From NCBI GenBank assembly GCA_009781965.1, contig WQUS01000425.1, positions 1-8,152 on the forward strand: a stretch of 8,152 nucleotides of DNA. Direction: 5' to 3'. This DNA is from Bacillota bacterium (GTDB lineage: Bacteria > Bacillota > Desulfotomaculia > Desulfotomaculales > Desulfallaceae). The notes beneath the pieces were generated by a model. The model had not been told where the DNA came from and ran no database searches. It saw only the letters and a list, made by a program, of their open reading frames with translations. This document shows, in pieces, positions 5,358 to 8,152 of the stretch (position 1 is the stretch's first letter; every line of letters starts with the position of its first letter). Made by a program: the position numbers and the translations under genes.

Positions 5358-5398
5358 CGGGCGGTCCGCTGTTTCGTGTCGGGGAATACGAACGCCTG
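5358..5398 (+). promoter_or_regulatory. L19 leader RNA (rplS autoregulatory element)
   Basis: CGGGCG (5358-5363) pairs with CGCCTG (5393-5398) including one G-U. Inside it TTCGTGT (5373-5379) pairs with ATACGAA (5386-5392), including one G-U, around loop CGGGGA. The sequences GCGGTCCGCTG and GAACGCCTGATGGGAAGGAGG resemble the Bacillota L19 leader family as I remember it, thought to let L19 repress its own synthesis. The structure sits between the promoter and the rplS ribosome-binding site (AGGAGG, 5405-5410), where such an element belongs. Family assignment is from memory and not from a covariance search. Confidence 0.68.
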
Positions 5399-5422
5399 AT
5401 GGGAAGGAGGTAGTCGCATCAG

Positions 5423-5764
5423 ATGGATTTAATTCGCGCTTTGGAAGAAGGCCAGTATAAAGAAACAATTCCCGAGTTTCGCCCCGGTGATACCGTCAAG
5501 GTTCATGTCAAGGTGGTGGAAGGAGCCAGGGAAAGGATTCAGGTTTTTGAGGGTGTGGTAATCAGGCGCCGCGGCGGCGGGCTGAGTGAAACATTTACCG
5601 TCCGTAGGGTATCCTATGGGGTCGGGGTGGAAAGGACTTTCCTGCTGCATACGCCGCGCATTGATAAAATTGAATTGGTCAGAAAAGGCCGTGTACGCAG
5701 GGCCAGGTTATACTATCTGCGTAAGCTGCGGGGCAAGGCTGCCCGGATTGAGGAAAGGCGCTAG
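5423..5764 (+). CDS. rplS: 50S ribosomal protein bL19
   Basis: L19 lies at the interface of the 50S and 30S subunits. The 113-residue product MDLIRALEEGQYKETIPEFRPGDTVKVHVKVVEGARERIQVFEGVVIRRRGGG matches the family throughout, including SETFTVRRVSYGVGVERTFLLHTPRIDKIELVRKGRVRRARLYYLRKLRGKAARIEE. Length is typical. AGGAGG is 12 bases before the ATG, longer than usual; no nearer start is available. The gene has its own promoter, a structured leader and a strong terminator, so it can be expressed as a single unit. Confidence 0.98.
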   Translation: MDLIRALEEGQYKETIPEFRPGDTVKVHVKVVEGARERIQVFEGVVIRRRGGGLSETFTVRRVSYGVGVERTFLLHTPRIDKIELVRKGRVRRARLYYLRKLRGKAARIEERR

Positions 5765-5782
5765 GATTATTCTGACTTTACG

Positions 5783-5810
5783 AAGGGACTGCTATAGCCA
5801 GTCCCTTTTT
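5783..5810 (+). terminator. Intrinsic terminator after rplS
   Basis: AAGGGACTG (5783-5791) pairs perfectly with CAGTCCCTT (5799-5807) around a 7-base loop; the T-run begins within the 3' arm and continues to 5810. lepB starts 33 bases later with no clear promoter of its own, so it probably depends on read-through. Confidence 0.9.
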
Positions 5811-5843
5811 GATAGCTTGGTACAGTTAAAAAGGGAGACTACT

Positions 5844-6401
5844 ATGGAGCAGGTGCGACAAGATCGGCTTGACGACGTGCGGCCGGAGAAGAAACAGAAA
5901 TCCATTTGGCTGGAATTATTGGAATTGATCGTCATTGCTTTTGTGTTGGTGGTTATCATCAAAGGGTTTCTTATTGAGCCCTTTTATATTCCCTCCGGCT
6001 CAATGGAGCCAACCTTGCAAATAAATGACCGGATTATAGTCAGTAAGCTGTCTTACCATTTGACCCATCCCCATCGCGGCGATATTATTGTCTTTAAATA
6101 CCCGGAGGATCACCGCCGCGATTTTGTGAAAAGACTGATTGCGGTGGGCGGCGAAACAGTGGAACTCCGCAACAGCGTACTCTTAATCAATGGTCAGCCG
6201 GTAGCGGAAGATTATTTGCCGCAAGGATTGAAATTTGACAACTACCCGCCGACAAAAGTGCCGTACGGTTTTTACTTCATGCTGGGTGATAACCGCAACA
6301 ACAGTGATGACAGCCGTTACTGGGGCATGATGCCGCAAAAAGACATTATCGGCAAAGCGGTGTTTATTTATTGGCCGCTGAACCGGCTCGAGACCCTTTA
6401 A
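5844..6401 (+). CDS. lepB: Signal peptidase I
   Basis: LepB removes signal peptides from exported proteins at the outer face of the cytoplasmic membrane. The 185-residue product has a charged cytoplasmic head (to about residue 20), one membrane segment (about 21-44, LELIVIAFVLVVIIKGFLI) and the S26 catalytic domain. The motif PSGSMEPTL carries the nucleophile S53, and DFVKRLIAVGGE carries the general-base K96. FMLGDNRNNSDDSRYWGMM is the conserved box E. The size fits the short Gram-positive type with one anchor. The frame is open upstream over rplS, but ATG 5844 with AAGGGAG (5831-5837) is the clear start. It ends one base before rbgA. Confidence 0.97.
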   Translation: MEQVRQDRLDDVRPEKKQKSIWLELLELIVIAFVLVVIIKGFLIEPFYIPSGSMEPTLQINDRIIVSKLSYHLTHPHRGDIIVFKYPEDHRRDFVKRLIAVGGETVELRNSVLLINGQPVAEDYLPQGLKFDNYPPTKVPYGFYFMLGDNRNNSDDSRYWGMMPQKDIIGKAVFIYWPLNRLETL

Positions 6402-6402
6402 T

Positions 6403-7251
6403 ATGGATATCCAGTGGTATCCCGGCCATATGGCCAAGACCCGTAAGCTGGTCCGGCAAAACCTCAAACTGGTGGATGTAGTCATTGAACTGCTGGATGC
6501 CCGCATTCCGGACAGCAGCAAGAATCCCGATATTGACCGTATTCTGGAAGATAAACCCCGGCTGGTCGCGCTGAACAAGGCAGATTTGGCAGATCCGGAC
6601 CAGAATAAGCGGTGGATTGATTTTTTCCGCCGCCGGAACCTGCCCGCCGTGGCGGTGGACGCACTGCGGGGAACCGGCGTCGCCAGGCTGGTGGCGGGGG
6701 CTGAAAAACTGGCGGAGCCGGAAATAGCTAAATACGTAGCCAAAGGACGGCGACCTCGGATGGCCAGGTGTATGGTGGTTGGCGTGCCCAATGTGGGCAA
6801 GTCGATGCTGATTAACCGCCTGGCCGGAAAAAATACGGTGCGTACCGCCAATCGTCCGGGAGTTACCAGGGGCGAGCAGTGGATTAAACTCAGCGGCAAG
6901 CTGGAACTGCTGGACACGCCGGGGATATTGTGGCCCAAATTTGCCGACCCGCAGGTTGCTTTTAAGCTGGCGGTCACCGGCGCGATCAAAGAAACCATTT
7001 ACCAGCCGGAAGAAGTCGCCGCTCAGCTGGTGGGCTGGCTGGAGGAACACGATCCCGGGCTGCTGGCGGCTAAATACAAGCTTACCGCCGCTGTGACCGG
7101 TGACTCCGGGGCCTTGATGCAGTCCGTCGGCGCCGCCAGGGGTTTTTATTTGTCCGGCGGCCGGGTGGATGTAAAGAAGACCGCGGTATTAATCATCAAA
7201 GATTTTCGGGAGGGCGGATTGGGCAAACATACCCTGGATCCGTTGGGTTAG
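6403..7251 (+). CDS. rbgA: Ribosome biogenesis GTPase RbgA (YlqF)
   Basis: RbgA drives a late step of 50S assembly, allowing entry of late proteins such as L16. The 282-residue product is a circularly permuted GTPase: G4 LNKAD (58-61) comes before G1 GVPNVGKS (127-134), then the switch RPGVTRG (151-157) and G3 DTPG (171-174). The start MDIQWYPGHMAKTRKLV and the LLDARIPDSSKNP stretch are typical, as is the C-terminal helical ANTAR-like domain. ATG 6403 has no visible Shine-Dalgarno sequence and lies one base after the lepB stop, so translation is probably coupled to lepB. Length is normal. Confidence 0.97.
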   Translation: MDIQWYPGHMAKTRKLVRQNLKLVDVVIELLDARIPDSSKNPDIDRILEDKPRLVALNKADLADPDQNKRWIDFFRRRNLPAVAVDALRGTGVARLVAGAEKLAEPEIAKYVAKGRRPRMARCMVVGVPNVGKSMLINRLAGKNTVRTANRPGVTRGEQWIKLSGKLELLDTPGILWPKFADPQVAFKLAVTGAIKETIYQPEEVAAQLVGWLEEHDPGLLAAKYKLTAAVTGDSGALMQSVGAARGFYLSGGRVDVKKTAVLIIKDFREGGLGKHTLDPLG

Positions 7252-7258
7252 ATAAAAA

Positions 7259-7308
7259 AATATTTTGTCGCGGGCAGGGATTCCCTTGCCAGTAGCGAAA
7301 AAAATATT
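7259..7308. repeat. Long imperfect palindrome between rbgA and rnhB
   Basis: AATATTTT (7259-7266) pairs with AAAATATT (7301-7308), TCGC (7268-7271) with GCGA (7295-7298), and GGCAGGG (7273-7279) with CCCTTGCC (7283-7290) with one bulged T, around loop ATT. This gives 19 base pairs in 50 bases, filling most of the 69-base gap. No T-run follows at the right distance, so it is not a plain terminator. It may be a mobile-hairpin remnant, an RNA-processing site or a control element for rnhB. Confidence 0.6.
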
Positions 7309-7320
7309 AGTTTAGCTTTT

Positions 7321-8115
7321 ATGGAGCAGCCGGTGGATATTAAATCTTTAACCGTAGATCAGGTCAAAAAACTGGTGCAAAAAGAAGGCGGTCCCGCTGG
7401 GGAACTGCTTGGCGCCATGGCCGCCGACAGCAGAGCCGGCATCCGGGCGATCTATGCCAGATGTCTGCAAAACAAGGCCAGAGAACAGGCGGAAAACAAA
7501 CGTTTACAGGAAATGTTTCTTTGGGAAAGCCGCCTGCGTAAACCCTGGCAACGGTTGGTTGCCGGAACGGACGAGGCCGGTCGCGGACCGCTGGCCGGGC
7601 CGGTGGTGGCGGCGGCAGTAATTTTGGCCCCGGACTTGCAGTTGCGGGACTTGAACGATTCGAAAAAATTAACCCCGGCTAAGCGGGAGTCTCTGGAGGT
7701 TGCAATTAAAGCCGGCGCTGTGTCATGGGCGGTAGGGATGGCCACAGTTGATGAGATTGAGCTGTATAACATCCACCAGGCGTCACTGTTAGCTATGCAA
7801 AGAGCCATCAACGACTTGCGGCTGAGTCCTGATCTAATCCTGGTTGACGGACGGTTTACCATTCCCCGGCTGGCGGTGGAGCAACAGCCGATAACTGGTG
7901 GCGACGGGCTTTGTCCTTCCATTGCGGCGGCCTCAATATTGGCCAAGGTGGCCCGGGATCGGTTGATGGATGAGCTGCACCTGATTTATCCCCAGTATGG
8001 CTTTGACCGCCACCGGGGTTACCCGACACCTTATCATTTAACGGCTATTGCGGCACACGGTCCGTGTCCGGTACACCGGCGCGGTTTTATGCCGCTCAGG
8101 CAATTGGCCGATTAA
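7321..8115 (+). CDS. rnhB: Ribonuclease HII
   Basis: RNase HII cuts the RNA strand of RNA-DNA hybrids and starts removal of single ribonucleotides from DNA. The 264-residue product has an N-terminal extension of about 78 residues (LTVDQVKKLV... then a Lys/Glu-rich helix) as in the longer Bacillus RnhB. The catalytic domain follows, with AGTDEAGRGPLAGPVVAAAVIL (D84, E85), LILVDG (D176), TGGD (D195) and SIAAASILAKVARDRLMD; the DEDD set is complete. ATG 7321 has no ribosome-binding site. GTG 7333 has GGAG six bases upstream and would give a product starting MDIKSLTVDQ, so the true start may be four codons later. Confidence 0.97.
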   Translation: MEQPVDIKSLTVDQVKKLVQKEGGPAGELLGAMAADSRAGIRAIYARCLQNKAREQAENKRLQEMFLWESRLRKPWQRLVAGTDEAGRGPLAGPVVAAAVILAPDLQLRDLNDSKKLTPAKRESLEVAIKAGAVSWAVGMATVDEIELYNIHQASLLAMQRAINDLRLSPDLILVDGRFTIPRLAVEQQPITGGDGLCPSIAAASILAKVARDRLMDELHLIYPQYGFDRHRGYPTPYHLTAIAAHGPCPVHRRGFMPLRQLAD

Positions 8116-8152
8116 AAACCATAAGGCTGTTTTTTTGCGCCGGGGAGTTACG

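Noticed and set aside
5586..5843. Open frame extending lepB upstream over rplS
   Set aside because: It overlaps rplS in another frame and a terminator; LepB begins at ATG 5844 with a proper ribosome-binding site.
7259..7271. Spo0A box (TTTGTCGAA-like) at TTTGTCGCG
   Set aside because: It matches only part of the consensus and forms one arm of the palindrome; not enough to call.
8114..8136. Terminator after rnhB
   Set aside because: There is a T-run (8130-8136), but the preceding sequence gives only 2-4 weak pairs; the next gene is outside the window.
1..8152. General TAG reassignment in this organism
   Set aside because: khpA, rplS and rbgA end in TAG at the expected family lengths, so TAG normally means stop here.
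1..8152. CRISPR array, tRNA or rRNA genes
   Set aside because: No regularly spaced direct repeats and no cloverleaf or rRNA-like sequence seen on either strand.

Overview
This window is a stretch of a Gram-positive-type (Bacillota/Firmicutes) housekeeping locus. The order ffh - rpsP - khpA - rimM - trmD - rplS - lepB - rbgA - rnhB is the conserved SRP/ribosome-maturation neighbourhood of Bacilli, Clostridia and Negativicutes. Strong AGGAGG ribosome-binding sites, an L19-type leader in front of rplS, the N-terminally extended RNase HII and a short one-membrane-segment LepB all agree with this. The base composition, moderately GC-rich by eye, fits a Clostridia or Negativicutes member better than Bacilli, but I cannot name a genus.

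Layout. Positions 1-974 hold the 3' part of ffh, interrupted by an in-frame TAG at 396-398. Next comes a roughly 140-base inverted-repeat element (A, 981-1120), then rpsP, khpA, an intrinsic-terminator-like hairpin, and rimM. A second copy of the element (B, 2400-2526) follows, then trmD. The minus strand then carries an antitoxin-toxin pair (RelB/DinJ - RelE/ParE type) followed by dinB (DNA polymerase IV), placed between trmD and rplS. Rightward transcription resumes with tandem promoter-like sites, the L19 leader and rplS, and a strong terminator. After that come lepB, rbgA (one base downstream of lepB) and rnhB, the last preceded by a long imperfect palindrome. No gap longer than 300 bases lacks a gene. 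The final 37 bases after rnhB hold no gene start I can support.

How the genes fit together. Ffh targets nascent membrane and secreted proteins and LepB cleaves their signal peptides. S16 and L19 are ribosomal proteins. RimM and RbgA assemble the 30S and 50S subunits. TrmD methylates tRNA at G37, KhpA is a small KH-domain RNA-binding protein, and RNase HII removes ribonucleotides from DNA. The leftward block (TA pair plus translesion polymerase) is functionally unrelated and looks like an accessory insertion.

Most notable observations. (1) A pair of mobile-looking hairpin elements shares 9-base terminal inverted repeats. Each is flanked by its own 7-base direct repeat and sits exactly at the stop codon of the upstream gene. 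They share an identical 43-base core, and two base pairs of the stem have changed in a compensated way. (2) The essential gene ffh carries an amber codon. (3) A TA module lies upstream of dinB on the same strand inside a ribosomal operon.
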